In this document: one piece after another, positions 53,199 to 61,393 of the stretch
Numbering within the stretch: the first letter of the stretch is position 1
Layout: the number at the start of each line of letters is the position of its first letter
From: Arenibaculum pallidiluteum
GTDB taxonomy: Bacteria > Pseudomonadota > Alphaproteobacteria > Azospirillales > Azospirillaceae
Direction: 5' to 3'
Assembly: GCF_017355985.1 (NCBI RefSeq)
Contig: NZ_JAFIQU010000001.1
Span: 682,001-746,000 of the forward strand
Length of the DNA: 64,000 nt
Notes under the pieces: generated by a model
What the model was told of the DNA's origin: nothing
Seen by the model: only the letters and a program-made list of their open reading frames with translations
The model's database searches: none
Made by a program: the position numbers and the translations under genes

Positions 53199-53965
53199 CG
53201 CCGGATCCTTTCGGCAGGGAGATATTTGCGCCGCCACCACTCGTCGAAGAACCGCCCGGCGTGGTGGCGAGCTCCTCGCGCATAGCGCGGCGCGCAAGAG
53301 GAAGCGCGGGCTGGATTCGATCCCCCGGTGAGCCAACTGTCAACGTGACAGGAAGGGAGGGAACGGCCGGTGAAGGACGCCAGGGAGCTCTGGACGGGCT
53401 CCGGGAAGACGCACCTCCCCGTGGACCGCGCTGAGGAGCAGCGCATCGATGCCGAGGACTGGCGGCGGCACAGCGAGACCCGGCGGGGCAACAGCGGGCC
53501 GCCGCCCAGCCAAGGAAACCGCCGCAGCCGCGGCATCGTTCCTCTGCCCAACCGTCGGCTGCGGGCATGAGAGGGAGCTTTTGGCCATGGTGGGCAAAGT
53601 GCGTGCTTTCGCCTTCAATGCAGGTCACACGCCCGCTGCCGCAGGCGGTCGCCTGCAGCTCCAGCCGCCAGGCACGTCCTGGTCGAACTCGCTGCGGCGC
53701 GGCGGCGGCGCGCGGTGCGCGCTTCAGAGCGCCGCGCCGCCGGCGCTCCCTCCGGCCTCGCTCCAAGATACTCCGAAGTCCGACTGCCACACGGCAGGTC
53801 GACAAGGCTCGCCCCCAAATCCATAAGGGCAGGGTCACGCATGATGCATATCCGCAGGTCCGATGCCGCCATGCCGAACCCTGGCTTGGTGCCGTCCTCG
53901 GATACGGCTCCTCCGATAACCGCGATGGCTATGGAGCCTCCTACGTACCGGCCCATTCGGAGGGG
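53199..53965. other. Intergenic region containing one copy of a 73-bp repeat
   Basis: About 770 bases between the DSD1 gene and the CpXC gene. The only notable element is the repeat copy at 53818-53890. A minus-strand frame (53615-53956) contains TKPGFGMAASDLRICIMRD, which is also found at the second repeat copy, but it becomes low-complexity and is not supported as a protein. Confidence 0.35.
53818..53890 (+). repeat. 73-bp direct repeat, copy A (left flank of zincin/CpXC locus)
   Basis: The 73 bases align without gaps to 57685-57757 with 57 identities by hand count (about 78 percent). It starts aatccata and ends ggcttggt. The two copies are in the same orientation and flank the three-gene locus 53966-57531. 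On the minus strand both copies encode a similar peptide, TKPGFGM(A/P)AS(D/N)L. Confidence 0.6.
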
Positions 53966-54688
53966 TCAGGGAGCAGCGCCCGGGTCCGGCCGAGGCGCGG
54001 GAGCAGCGGGCTCGACCAGGAAGCGGTTATAGTCGGCGAAGGGGCGGCCGCTGAGCTGGTCGCGCAGGGGCTGCCACGCCCCCCTGTCCGCGGCCACGTG
54101 GTCGTAGACGTCGCGGGGGACCTTCAGGCTCGCCACGACCGCCTCCTCCTCGCCGCGCACCCAGCCGAGCTCCAGCATCCCATCCTCGGCACCCAGCAGG
54201 CGCAGCTCGGCATCGTCCGACACCGGCGCTCCAGAGACGTTGCGCAGGACCGCCATCTTCAGCAGCTCCAGCGCGACGTCGTCCAGGCCGAGCTCCCGGC
54301 AGCGGATCTTCTCGCGCAGCGCCGGCCAGCCAAAGGCGATGCGTACGTCCAGTGCCTTGCCCATGGCCTGCGCGGCGAGCGGGGCCGCGGCGCCGAAGGT
54401 CCGCTCGAAGACCGCGCGCGCCTGCTCCTCGAAGGCCTGCCATTGCTCGAGCTGCGCGAAGGGCTGCACGAGGATCCACTGGTGCCGGCCGACATCGATG
54501 TAGGTCATGGCCGGCGGGGGTTTGAGCCGGGCGCCGCATTGCCCGCAGCGCAGCGCCTGGAAGGTCCCTGCGAGGATCTCGTCCCTGAGGTCGGGCCGGC
54601 GGTCGGCATTCACGCTCGCGGCGAGCTCGAAGGCATTGGCGGTCTTGCAGACCGGGCATTCGATCGCGACGCTGTTGAACAGGGACAT
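53966..54688 (-). CDS. CpXC-domain protein
   Basis: A 240-residue protein. It begins SLFNSVAIECPVCKTANAFE, the CPxC motif; the second pair is CGQCG about 30 residues later, giving four cysteines that would bind zinc. This fits the CpXC domain, a module of unknown function. The remainder is helical and acidic without a known domain (ERTFGAAAPLAAQAMGKALD, LELLKMAVLRNVSG). GGGAG lies 7 bases before the ATG. It follows the zincin gene by 83 bases on the same strand and is the third gene of the locus. Immunity, adaptor or regulatory roles are conceivable but unproven. Confidence 0.75.
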   Translation of the reverse strand: MSLFNSVAIECPVCKTANAFELAASVNADRRPDLRDEILAGTFQALRCGQCGARLKPPPAMTYIDVGRHQWILVQPFAQLEQWQAFEEQARAVFERTFGAAAPLAAQAMGKALDVRIAFGWPALREKIRCRELGLDDVALELLKMAVLRNVSGAPVSDDAELRLLGAEDGMLELGWVRGEEEAVVASLKVPRDVYDHVAADRGAWQPLRDQLSGRPFADYNRFLVEPAAPAPRPDPGAAP

Positions 54689-54771
54689 CGTGGTCTCCCG
54701 AGGGGCGGCGGAGCGGGCTCCACCGGTAATGCGATGACGGTGCGACGATGCTTGTGCGACGCAGGTCCCGC

Positions 54772-56979
54772 TCAGGGGCCCGTCGCGATGGTCCCGGAGT
54801 GGCGGTCCAGCCAATTCTTCATGGGGTGGCTGGATTTCAGCTTGCCCAGATAATAAAGCGCGTAGATCTCTGCGAACCATTCTCCCGGCGCACGCCACTG
54901 ATAGGTCGACACGCCGGACGAGGCGCGCTCCTCGAGGGCATAGCTCGTCCATTTGCCGGGGTAGGATTCCTGGTAGACCCGTCCGCCGATAGCGAGCTGC
55001 TCGGCCATCGCCTTGCCTCCGTTCCACGGCTTCTCGGAGCATAAGCTGTCGCGGCACCGTGCCGCCGTCGGGTCGGCGGCGACGGCGTCCCAGTCATCGG
55101 TCAGCGAGCTCAGCGGCGCGGCGCTGTCGCTCGGCTTCACCGGGTTCCTACCGGTCAGCAGCATCCTGAGATAGAGCCTGAGGTCGTCGATGGTCGGCGT
55201 TCTGCCCGTGCCGCTGTGCCGGAAGAAGTTTCCGCCCGTGGGGCTGCCATGCGCCTCGATGACGCTGTCGAGCGTCTCCGCCATCCACTGGCCGTACCCG
55301 GGCGAGCCACCGTGCGTCGCCATGAAGCCTTCGTTGTCGTCCACCGCGTGTCCGACCTCGTGCAGCGTGGTGGCATCGTAGTAGATGGTCTCGAGCGGAT
55401 CGCCGAAATCGGGCACGTAGGAGCGCGTGTGCTCGTCCTCCGGCAGGTCATTGAAGACGATCCTCGAGGCGCGATGATAGTTCCCTGAGGACTCGTGTTC
55501 GGTATCCCATTCGATGGCCTCCAGCTTGCTGTTGGTCACCGTGTCCGCCTCCGGCACCTTCAGCAGCAGGTCGTACATCCTGGGCAGTTTCTCGGTCCGG
55601 ATGCCGTCGCCGACCGTCAGCGTCACGTTGAAGCGAGCCTCGATGGCGGCCTGGCAGATCATCTCGTCCTTGCGTCTGCCCGTTCGGCCGGACATGCCGG
55701 CCACGAGCGCGTCCAGCGCCGCCTTGCCGCCGGGTTCCTCCAGCATCGCCTCGAACTGGAGCTTTGCCGCGGCTTTGAGCAACTCATGCGCGGCGTCGTA
55801 CAGCGCCTTTACGCGTCTAGCGAATTCGTTCCCTCCGGTTGTGTCGAGGTCGTCACGGCCGTCCTTCAGGGTGGCCAAATCCTCCATCAGATCCGTCAAT
55901 TCGGGTGGGGCGCCGCTCGCCGCGGAAACTCTCCCGATGATGGCTTCGATCTCGTCCAGCGCCGCATCGATCGCAGTCGTCCAGGACGCTGACTCCCTAA
56001 TGATCGTAAAGAATTCGGCATCCCTTGCGCACGCCTCGATATCGCGGAGGACTGCCTGGGCCTTCGACTGTGTGTCCCCCACGTCGGACCCTGTCAGCAG
56101 AGCTTCGAGATTCGCGATGGTCTCGGCGTAGGGGTCGATGATGGGATCGAATGCCGGCTCCGTTTTCCATTTCTCGATGCACGCCTCCACGACGGCGAGC
56201 TGTCTGTCGATCGCGTGGCAGTTTGCAGCGATATCCACCGCGGCATCGTACAGATCCCGCGCAGACGCGCGCAGCGTGCGGGCGTCTGCCCGGAACGCAT
56301 CAAGATTAGGCGCGTCGTAAAGCGCGATCACGCTGGAGCTGAATCGCTGAAAGGCGGCGTTGAGCACGTACTTCGGGCGATCATAGCTGATCCCAGATAT
56401 TTCAGATCCGATTACGGCATCATAAGTATCAAATACCTCCCGGATTTTCTGTATTTCGCGAAGGCTATTTGGGGCCTCTGCGACATTATCAGCGAGCGTC
56501 TGCACGGTCGTTTCCAGCGCCGTCAGGTCCGTCTCGAGTTGATCGAGGTCGCCGAGCGCGAAGACCTGGTCCCGCTCCAGCTTCGCCGCGGCGAGTTGTG
56601 CGTCCAGAACCTTGTGCACGAAAGGCTCGGCAATCCCCTCGATCCCGGACTCGGCGCCTGCGATCCCGCTCTCGATGACGCTCTTGCGTATTTGGCACTC
56701 GCCGGCCCGGCGGGCCTGGTCGCGGACCGTCCTGAGAAGCGCATTGGCTTGGTCCGTGATCGCCTCGAGATCCCGGCACTTCGCGCCCGCCCTCATGTCC
56801 AGGTTCTCGATCGCTGTCTTCTGGCCGGCGAGGACCTGGATCGTCCCTTCGAACTGAGCCGTGTCGATCCCCTGCGCCCTGAGCGCGCGCACGCCATCGC
56901 GGCAAACGTCGAGAGCCGCCATCGTTGCCTGGGCGCGCGCCTCGGGATCGAGCCATGCTTCCTTGAACGCTTCGAACAT
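54772..56979 (-). CDS. Large helical protein with a C-terminal HEVGH zincin-like metallopeptidase domain
   Basis: A 735-residue protein with no signal peptide. Residues 1-430 are predominantly helical and coiled (DLTALETTVQTLADNVAEAP, TTAIDAALDEIEAIIGRVSA). The C-terminal part carries HEVGH at residues 540-544 (TTLHEVGHAVDDNEGF), the HExxH zinc-peptidase motif. It is followed by EWFAEIYALYY with Glu-700 and Glu-704, one of which could be the third ligand as in gluzincins such as the anthrax lethal factor type. A segment FNVTLTVGDGIRT before the domain resembles the end of the upstream 173-residue protein. The likely role is a toxin or effector protease; that is inference. No membrane segment or known secretion signal is seen. 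Confidence 0.8.
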   Translation of the reverse strand: MFEAFKEAWLDPEARAQATMAALDVCRDGVRALRAQGIDTAQFEGTIQVLAGQKTAIENLDMRAGAKCRDLEAITDQANALLRTVRDQARRAGECQIRKSVIESGIAGAESGIEGIAEPFVHKVLDAQLAAAKLERDQVFALGDLDQLETDLTALETTVQTLADNVAEAPNSLREIQKIREVFDTYDAVIGSEISGISYDRPKYVLNAAFQRFSSSVIALYDAPNLDAFRADARTLRASARDLYDAAVDIAANCHAIDRQLAVVEACIEKWKTEPAFDPIIDPYAETIANLEALLTGSDVGDTQSKAQAVLRDIEACARDAEFFTIIRESASWTTAIDAALDEIEAIIGRVSAASGAPPELTDLMEDLATLKDGRDDLDTTGGNEFARRVKALYDAAHELLKAAAKLQFEAMLEEPGGKAALDALVAGMSGRTGRRKDEMICQAAIEARFNVTLTVGDGIRTEKLPRMYDLLLKVPEADTVTNSKLEAIEWDTEHESSGNYHRASRIVFNDLPEDEHTRSYVPDFGDPLETIYYDATTLHEVGHAVDDNEGFMATHGGSPGYGQWMAETLDSVIEAHGSPTGGNFFRHSGTGRTPTIDDLRLYLRMLLTGRNPVKPSDSAAPLSSLTDDWDAVAADPTAARCRDSLCSEKPWNGGKAMAEQLAIGGRVYQESYPGKWTSYALEERASSGVSTYQWRAPGEWFAEIYALYYLGKLKSSHPMKNWLDRHSGTIATGP

Positions 56980-57009
56980 GCCGTCAGCTCCATCAAGGGC
57001 ACGGCGCCG

Positions 57010-57531
57010 TCATGACAGTCCGGCGAGGGTGGTTTCGACGGTCCGGAGGCCTTGCCCCAGCTTCTCTCCCAGGGTCAGCGTGACGCCGAAGGGATTGGTG
57101 TCGCAGACACGGATCCGCGCATCGGCCTCGATGTGCTTGCGCAGGCTCATCGCCAAGTCCGCAGCCTTGCCGGCTACTGCGGCGATCCTGTCAGGTGGGC
57201 TGTGTTGCAGGTCCGTCAGGGCAGTCGTGAGCAGCCCCCGCATCTCACCGAACACGGCATCCAGGCCGAGATCCGCGATGTAGTGGAGCTCATCGTCATC
57301 GGTGCTGCGAAGCACCGACGCCAGGGCCGTGAACTGCGCATCGGCCTCCCCGATCGCCTCGCGCCATGCGGCAGCAGCATTGCGTGCCGCATGGCCTTTG
57401 TCCGAGGCCTCGCGGACGAGGGTGTCGGCTTCGGCTGCTGCGGCCCCCGCCGTGGGGAAGTCCCGGCTACCGGCGTCTAAGGGATAGTCCAGGACGCGTT
57501 CGACCCAGGCGCGCTTCTCGTCATCGGACAT
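57010..57531 (-). CDS. Helical hypothetical protein (173 aa) upstream of the zincin
   Basis: A 173-residue protein, mainly alpha-helical (RAWVERVLDYPLDAG, GEADAQFTALASVLRS, DRIAAVAGKAADLAMSLRKH) and without cysteine clusters except one near the end. The C-terminal CDTNPFGVTLTLGEKLGQGL shares the pattern F-x-V-T-L-T-(V/L)-G with the zincin (FNVTLTVGDGIRT). The zincin gene follows by 30 bases, so the two are co-transcribed. GGAAG is 9 bases before the ATG at 57531; longer starts in the same frame are Pro/Arg-rich and not supported. The NPFGV-type tail is a feature I associate with helical spacer proteins of toxin-type loci, which is only a recollection. Confidence 0.7.
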   Translation of the reverse strand: MSDDEKRAWVERVLDYPLDAGSRDFPTAGAAAAEADTLVREASDKGHAARNAAAAWREAIGEADAQFTALASVLRSTDDDELHYIADLGLDAVFGEMRGLLTTALTDLQHSPPDRIAAVAGKAADLAMSLRKHIEADARIRVCDTNPFGVTLTLGEKLGQGLRTVETTLAGLS

Positions 57532-57684
57532 GTCGGGCCGCTTCCCTCGTACGGTGGTGGCCCCGCGGCGCCACGAAGGGGTCATTCCCTGCCGCACCGC
57601 CGGCGCTCCACCAGGCCTTGCCTCAGAAGGGGCTCCGAGGTCCGGCCGGCACAAGGCTGCAGGCGGATCGACGCCTCAGCCTCG

Positions 57685-57757
57685 AATCCATAGCGGAAGG
57701 GGCATGGGCGATGCACATGCACAGGTTTGATGCCGGCATGCCGAAACCGGGCTTGGT
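57685..57757 (+). repeat. 73-bp direct repeat, copy B (right flank of zincin/CpXC locus)
   Basis: This copy aligns over its full length, without gaps, with 53818-53890 (57 of 73 bases). It lies upstream of the 173-residue gene, about 150 bases before its start codon on the other side. The sequence cggcatgccg in this copy is a 10-base palindrome. The short intergenic region 57532-57845 holds nothing else that I can support. Confidence 0.6.
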
Positions 57758-57845
57758 CGCGCCGTTCGCGGCGATCGGGGCCGGATGCGGCCGTCCTGCG
57801 TTATGCCCGTGCGGCTTCGCGCCAGGGATGGGAGACGACCGGGAC

Positions 57846-58904
57846 ATGAGCGCTGCGGACCCTTCATCGAACGTGGCCCTCGTGGCCGGTGCGGGCGGCA
57901 TCATCGGCCATGCCGTCTGCCAGGAGCTGGCGAGGCAGGGCTGGCGCGTGACGGCGCTGGCCCGCCGCCCCGTCGCAGGCTTCGCTTCCATTCAGGCCGA
58001 TCTGACCGACGCGCGCGGCACGGCCGATGCGCTGCGGTCCGCCTCCGGCACCACCCACCTGTTCTATGCGGCGCTAAACCCGGATCCCGACCTCGCCACC
58101 GAGGCGGAGCGCAACGGCCGCATGCTCGGCAACCTGCTGGACGGGCTGGAGGAGACGGGCGCGCCGCTCCGGCGCGTCGTGATCTACCAGGGCTTCAAGA
58201 TCTACGGCATCCATCTCGGCGCCAAGGTTCCCACGCCCGCGCGGGAGAGCGATCCCCCGCACATGCCGCCAAACATCTACCTCGCCCAGGAGGCTCAGCT
58301 GCGCCGTCGGGCCGAACGGAGCGCGTGGGACTTCGTCGCGCTCAGGCCCGACGTGGTGGTCGGGGACATCCACGGAAACCCCATGAACATCGCGCTGGTC
58401 GTCGGCGTCTTCGCCGAGCTCTCCCGCGCGCTGGGCATCCCCATGCGTTTTCCGGGGACGGACCTCGCCTACCGGCAGCTCGTCCAATTCACGGATTCCG
58501 GGCTGCTGGCCCGCGCGAGCGCCTGGGCCGCCAGCAGCGAGCGGGCCTCGGGCGAGGCCTTCAACGTCACCAACGGGGATGTCTTCCGCTGGGAGCGCAT
58601 GTGGGCCGACGCCGCCGCCCATCTGGGGATGGAGACGGCGGCACCGGTGCCCCTGACGCTGGAGCGCCATATGGCCGACAAGGGCCCGCTCTGGCGGGAG
58701 ATCGCGACGGCGAAGGGGCTGGTGCAGCCCGACCTGGCGACGCTGGTGGGATGGGGCTTCGGCGATTTCATCTTCCACACAGAGACCGACGTGATCTCCG
58801 ACGTGAACAAGATCTATCGCCACGGCTTCAGGGAACGCATGGATTCCGCAGCCTCGCTGCGCGCCGCGCTCGACAGCCTCAAGCGCCAGCGGATCCTGCC
58901 CTGA
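57846..58904 (+). CDS. SDR of the PRISE (progesterone 5-beta-reductase/iridoid synthase-like) family
   Basis: A 352-residue NAD(P)H-dependent reductase. The nucleotide motif GAGGIIGHAVCQELARQG lies near residues 13-30 (GxxGxxG). ALARRPVAG follows, the basic position suggesting NADPH. The PRISE hallmarks are YQGFKIYGIHLG with the catalytic Lys and the Tyr further on (NIYLAQEAQL), plus ALRPDVVVGD. PRISE enzymes reduce activated C=C bonds of enones. ATG 57846 is chosen because GGAG lies 11 bases upstream; an in-frame ATG at 57828 is possible. The substrate is unknown. Confidence 0.85.
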   Translation: MSAADPSSNVALVAGAGGIIGHAVCQELARQGWRVTALARRPVAGFASIQADLTDARGTADALRSASGTTHLFYAALNPDPDLATEAERNGRMLGNLLDGLEETGAPLRRVVIYQGFKIYGIHLGAKVPTPARESDPPHMPPNIYLAQEAQLRRRAERSAWDFVALRPDVVVGDIHGNPMNIALVVGVFAELSRALGIPMRFPGTDLAYRQLVQFTDSGLLARASAWAASSERASGEAFNVTNGDVFRWERMWADAAAHLGMETAAPVPLTLERHMADKGPLWREIATAKGLVQPDLATLVGWGFGDFIFHTETDVISDVNKIYRHGFRERMDSAASLRAALDSLKRQRILP

Positions 58905-58921
58905 GGGACGGAGACGCGCTT

Positions 58922-58963
58922 CCCCATTTGTCCGCCGGGGCTTATCCCGCCGGACAATTGGGG
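58922..58963. terminator. Hairpin between the PRISE-SDR and Dps genes
   Basis: Arms 58922-58939 (ccccatttgtccgccggg) and 58946-58963 pair at 16 of 18 positions around a 6-base loop. It lies 17 bases after the SDR stop. It is a strong stem without a T-run, probably a terminator. Confidence 0.55.
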
Positions 58964-59059
58964 AACCGCGCCGGCGCAGCCACGTTCTCAACGTCGTCGA
59001 CGAAAAGACGAATCCGCGTCGGACCAGCCGACGCCGAAGCCGCTTCAGGAGAGCTTTCG

Positions 59060-59554
59060 ATGGCAGAGAACCCCAACCTCGACACGCCGACGGACCTCAA
59101 GGCCAACCAGCTCAAGGGCGTGCGCGACGCGCTGAACCAAGTGCTGGCGGACAGCTTCGCCCTCTACATGAAGACGAAGAACTTCCACTGGCATGTCTCC
59201 GGCCCCCATTTCCGTGACTACCATCTGCTGCTCGACGACCAGGCGCAGCAGATCCTGGGCATCACCGACGCGATCGCCGAGCGGGTGCGCAAGACCGGCG
59301 GAACGACGCTGCGCTCCATCGGCCATGTCCAGAGCCTGCAGCGCATCCAGGACAACAATGCCGACTTCGTGTCTCCGCAGGACATGCTCCAGGAGCTGCG
59401 CGCCGACAACCAGCGGCTGATCGAAGGCCTGCGGGTCGTCAAGGAGCAGGCCGAGGCGGCCGGCGACAACGCGACATCCGGCATCGTGGACGAGTGGACC
59501 GACCAGGCCGAGGAGCGCCTCTGGTTCCTCTTCGAGGCCAGCCGCAACACCTGA
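59060..59554 (+). CDS. dps: Dps-family DNA-binding ferritin-like protein
   Basis: A 164-residue ferritin-like subunit that forms 12-mers, oxidises Fe2+ with H2O2 and shields DNA in stress or stationary phase. The inter-subunit ferroxidase site is visible in KTKNFHWHVSGPHFRDYHLLLDD (given as NFHWHVSGPHF and HLLLDDQ), with His, Asp and acidic residues. The N-terminus has few Lys, so DNA binding is not certain. AGGAG lies 8 bases before the ATG. Hairpin 58922-58963 separates it from the SDR gene. Confidence 0.93.
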   Translation: MAENPNLDTPTDLKANQLKGVRDALNQVLADSFALYMKTKNFHWHVSGPHFRDYHLLLDDQAQQILGITDAIAERVRKTGGTTLRSIGHVQSLQRIQDNNADFVSPQDMLQELRADNQRLIEGLRVVKEQAEAAGDNATSGIVDEWTDQAEERLWFLFEASRNT

Positions 59555-59749
59555 CGCATCCGAAGGCGATCCGTCCGTTTCCCTTGCCGCCGCCATTCCG
59601 GCGCAGGCACGTGACCGTGGGAGATTGCGGCTCCCGCGGCCGCCGTGCCGCGCCGGTGCGGCCTGCGCATGCGAAAGCAGGCCTTGATCCACGTCATGGT
59701 GGGCACGTCAGCACGACCAGCATGCTGGCTGCAGCGAGGGGAGGATCGG

Positions 59750-60487
59750 ATGCGTGTCGCCGACGTAATGACGATGCCGGTGGTGACCATCTTCGCCGGG
59801 GCCTCGGTGGAGGATGCGGTCCGCCGCATGATCGAGCACGAGATCAGCGGCCTGCCGGTCACCGACGCGCATGGCCGGCTGGTCGGCGTGGTCACCGAAG
59901 GCGACTTCCTACGCCGCATCGAGAGTGGAACCGAACGCCGCCGGTCGCGCTGGCTCGAATTCCTGCTGGGTTCCGGACGCATCGCCGATGAGTACGTCCA
60001 GGTCCGTGGCCGCAGGGTCGAGGACGTGATGACCCGGGGAGCGGTCACGGTCGACGCCCAGGCCTCGCTTGCCGAGGCGGTTGGCCTGATGGAGCGCTAC
60101 CGCGTCAAGCGCCTTCCGGTGACCCGGGAGGGCGAGCTCGTCGGCGTGATCAGCCGCGCCAACCTGGTGCGCGCGCTGCTGACCCTGGCTCCGACGCATG
60201 CAGGCTCACGGCTGGATGACGAGGTCATCCGAGAGCGCATCGAGGCCGAGCTCAGATCCCAACCCTGGGCGCCGGGTGCCTCGCTGCACATCTCCGTGCA
60301 CGACGGGATCGTCGTCCTCCGGGGCGTGGTCATCGACGAGCGGCGGCGTAAGGCCCTGCGCGTGGCCGCCGAGAACGTCCCGGGTGTACGGCAAGTCAAC
60401 GATCAGCTGGTCTGGATCGAGCCGAACTCCGGGGCCGTACTGGATCCATCGGACGGGGAGAACGGGGGGCCGCAGGGCGCGCCCTGA
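59750..60487 (+). CDS. CBS-domain protein with C-terminal BON domain
   Basis: A 245-residue cytoplasmic protein. Two CBS domains (about 1-57, MRVADVMTMPVVTIFAGASV, and 89-145, VEDVMTRGAVTVDAQASLAE) form a Bateman module that binds adenine nucleotides or other ligands. A BON domain (about 158-223, ISVHDGIVVLRGVVIDERRR) follows. CBS-BON proteins are common in Proteobacteria, of unclear function, probably stress-related signalling. GGGGAGG is upstream of the ATG. It converges with the hydrolase gene (17 bases between stops). Confidence 0.88.
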   Translation: MRVADVMTMPVVTIFAGASVEDAVRRMIEHEISGLPVTDAHGRLVGVVTEGDFLRRIESGTERRRSRWLEFLLGSGRIADEYVQVRGRRVEDVMTRGAVTVDAQASLAEAVGLMERYRVKRLPVTREGELVGVISRANLVRALLTLAPTHAGSRLDDEVIRERIEAELRSQPWAPGASLHISVHDGIVVLRGVVIDERRRKALRVAAENVPGVRQVNDQLVWIEPNSGAVLDPSDGENGGPQGAP

Positions 60488-60504
60488 TTCGTGGCGCATT
60501 GCGC

Positions 60505-61299
60505 TCAGGAGCGGCGCAGCGCCAAGACGAACCCCGTCATGGCCGCAAGCACTGCCTCCGCCTGGTCCCGGTGCGGGGTGTGGCGACACCGCTCCAGCGC
60601 CAGCACCTCCACCGGTCCACTCGCCTGGGCTCGGATCGCCTCGTACTGGGCGGCGGTGCCGTATTCGTCGTCCACGCCCTGGATCACGAGCACGGGCACC
60701 CGGATCGCCGGCAGGACCTCTTCGATGTTCCAGGAGCGGTATCCGGGGTCCAGCCACGCGCCGCTCCAGCCCAGGAACGCGCCATCGACGTTCCCGCCAT
60801 GCAGTCGCTCAAGCCGCGTCCGCAGGTCACCCGTGGCATAGGCCTCCACCGTTCTGCGGATGCCGGCGACGGAGAGATCCTCGTTGAAGACGTGGGGCGC
60901 CTCGACGATCACGCCGCGGACCGGTCCCGAATGAGCGCTGCCGGCATGGATCAGCGCAATCGACGCGCCATCGCTGTGCCCGACCAGCACGACGTCGCGC
61001 AGGCCGAGCTGCGCAAGCAGCTGCGGCAGCACGACGCGTGCCTCGTGGTGCAGGTAGGTCAGCGGGCGCGGCAGCGGGACGGGCGAGGACCTGCCGTATC
61101 CTCTGCGGCTGTAGACGAAGGCGCCGCAGCCCGTCGACTCTGCCAAGCGGTCGGGGAAGTCCTTCCACACCGCCACGCAGCCGAGTCCCTCGTGCAGCAG
61201 CACCAGGGTCGGAAGGCCGGCCCGCCGCGGCGCGATCCAGCGGTATTCCAGCCGCGCGCCGTCGGCTTCCACGAACCCTTCCGCTTCAAGTCCCCGCAT
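60505..61299 (-). CDS. Alpha/beta-fold hydrolase
   Basis: A 264-residue hydrolase. The nucleophile elbow VGHSDGAS carries the catalytic Ser, HEGLGCVAVWKDFP gives the oxyanion-hole region, GVDDEYG the acidic residue, and CRHTPHRDQ the catalytic His. The order is the classical Ser-Asp-His. The preferred ATG is 61299; longer versions of the frame lack the usual N-terminal strand. The substrate is unknown (esters, lactones or C-C bonds). It lies 94 bases downstream of the ClC gene on the same strand, possibly co-transcribed. Confidence 0.85.
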   Translation of the reverse strand: MRGLEAEGFVEADGARLEYRWIAPRRAGLPTLVLLHEGLGCVAVWKDFPDRLAESTGCGAFVYSRRGYGRSSPVPLPRPLTYLHHEARVVLPQLLAQLGLRDVVLVGHSDGASIALIHAGSAHSGPVRGVIVEAPHVFNEDLSVAGIRRTVEAYATGDLRTRLERLHGGNVDGAFLGWSGAWLDPGYRSWNIEEVLPAIRVPVLVIQGVDDEYGTAAQYEAIRAQASGPVEVLALERCRHTPHRDQAEAVLAAMTGFVLALRRS

Positions 61300-61393
61300 G
61301 GTGCTGTCCGGCCTTCCCAGGAGCGCGTGATCCCGAAGCCCCGATGATCGCGCGTCGGCCCACCCTGCGCCAGTGGCCTTGCCGCAGCCCGCC

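Noticed and set aside
53615..53956. 113-residue minus-strand protein over repeat copy A
   Set aside because: Its first part matches the peptide at copy B, but the rest is Arg/Ala-rich, and the DNA repeat explains the similarity without a gene.
57623..57991. 122-residue minus-strand protein over repeat copy B
   Set aside because: It overlaps the start of the PRISE-type SDR on the other strand and shares only the repeat-encoded peptide.
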